Shown here: in pieces, positions 63,920 through 64,000 of the stretch
Numbering within the stretch: position 1 is the stretch's first letter
How the letters are laid out: every line of letters starts with the position of its first letter
The notes under the pieces: model-generated
Database searches by the model: none
What the model saw: only the letters and a program-made list of their open reading frames with translations
Told to the model about the DNA's origin: nothing
Translations under genes and position numbers: made by a program
NCBI GenBank assembly: GCA_002305995.1
Contig: DBRN01000012.1
Coordinates: forward strand, 507,910 to 571,909
DNA length: 64,000 nucleotides
Source: Atopobiaceae bacterium UBA1367
GTDB taxonomy: Bacteria; Actinomycetota; Coriobacteriia; Coriobacteriales; Atopobiaceae
Direction: 5' to 3'

Positions 63920-64000
63920 TCACTGAGCCGAGCTCTGCACGAAGCCGCCGGAGAGCGCGTTTGCCTCGAGGACCTTGGCACAGCCGTTCACGACGTTCTC
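63920..64000 (-). CDS. mreB: Probable MreB, C-terminal fragment (5' part outside window)
   Basis: Only the last 26 codons and a TGA are inside the window. They read ENVVNGCAKVLEANALSGG and then FVQSSAQ, similar in position and pattern to the C-terminal helix of MreB (VVxGxxxxLE). Position directly before mreC supports this. Too short for certainty. Confidence 0.65.
   Translation of the reverse strand, partial: ENVVNGCAKVLEANALSGGFVQSSAQ

Overview
The window is a dense, high-G+C bacterial chromosome segment of housekeeping genes, almost all on the minus strand. Neighbouring genes commonly overlap by 1-11 bases (ATGA, GTGA or TGATG junctions) and no gap exceeds about 280 bases. The content fits a high-G+C Gram-positive actinobacterium, most likely of class Coriobacteriia (Olsenella/Atopobiaceae-like). 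This assignment is inference from gene content, gene order and base composition: MEP-pathway isoprenoid synthesis, PlsY/PlsC lipid synthesis, ScpAB, TrmFO, a GlyQ/GlyS two-subunit glycyl-tRNA synthetase, a DUF512 radical SAM protein and RodA/MreCD. No rRNA gene is present to settle it. I see no CRISPR array, prophage, insertion sequence or transposase.

Layout. 1-3.7 kb: coaBC (cut by the left edge), a coiled-coil/zinc-ribbon protein, a cysteine desulfurase and rpe, probably one transcript from a promoter at 3.7 kb. 3.8-12.6 kb: plsY-der-DUF512-ispH-plsC-cmk-rluB-scpB-scpA-M50 peptidase, tightly coupled. 12.6-15.4 kb: a membrane protein of unknown function and an ABC-F ATPase with its own promoter. 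15.4-18.5 kb: a GH3 N-acetylhexosaminidase-like lipoprotein, three tRNA genes (Val-CAC, a CAT tRNA, Ala-GGC), a small membrane protein and a YhhN-like protein. 18.6-29.1 kb: rpsB-tsf-pyrH-frr-uppS-cdsA-dxr-rseP-ispG-proS, which links translation, cell-wall lipid carrier, phospholipid and isoprenoid synthesis.

29.2-35.9 kb: rplS-rnhB-yraN-comM-dprA-trmFO-xerC (ribosome, RNase H, DNA uptake/recombination). 36-43.9 kb: dgt, ppdK with a shortened PPDK-regulator-like gene, and glyS-glyQ. 44-46.5 kb: rpsP-khpA-rimM-trmD-lepB. 46.7-49.9 kb is the only plus-strand block: an OmpR-type response regulator, a sensor kinase and DNA polymerase IV. 50-55.1 kb: rplU-rpmA-obg-proB-nadD-yqeK-rsfS. 55.3-64 kb: the cell-shape operon mreB(partial)-mreC-mreD-mrdA-rodA followed by a DUF697-like protein and the TIGR03960/TIGR03936 radical-SAM pair.

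Most notable points. (1) The gene beside ppdK encodes only the N-terminal half of the PPDK regulatory protein (DUF299) and ends before the P-loop kinase half, with a terminator right after its stop. (2) The RseP-like site-2 protease carries a roughly 105-residue insertion that looks like a cytoplasmic winged helix. (3) The cell-shape operon includes a DUF697-type protein whose N-terminal half looks like a GTPase fold that has lost its P-loop. (4) At least four genes, including the essential pyrH and rpsP, start at TTG. Several sigma-70-like promoters and hairpin terminators could be placed.
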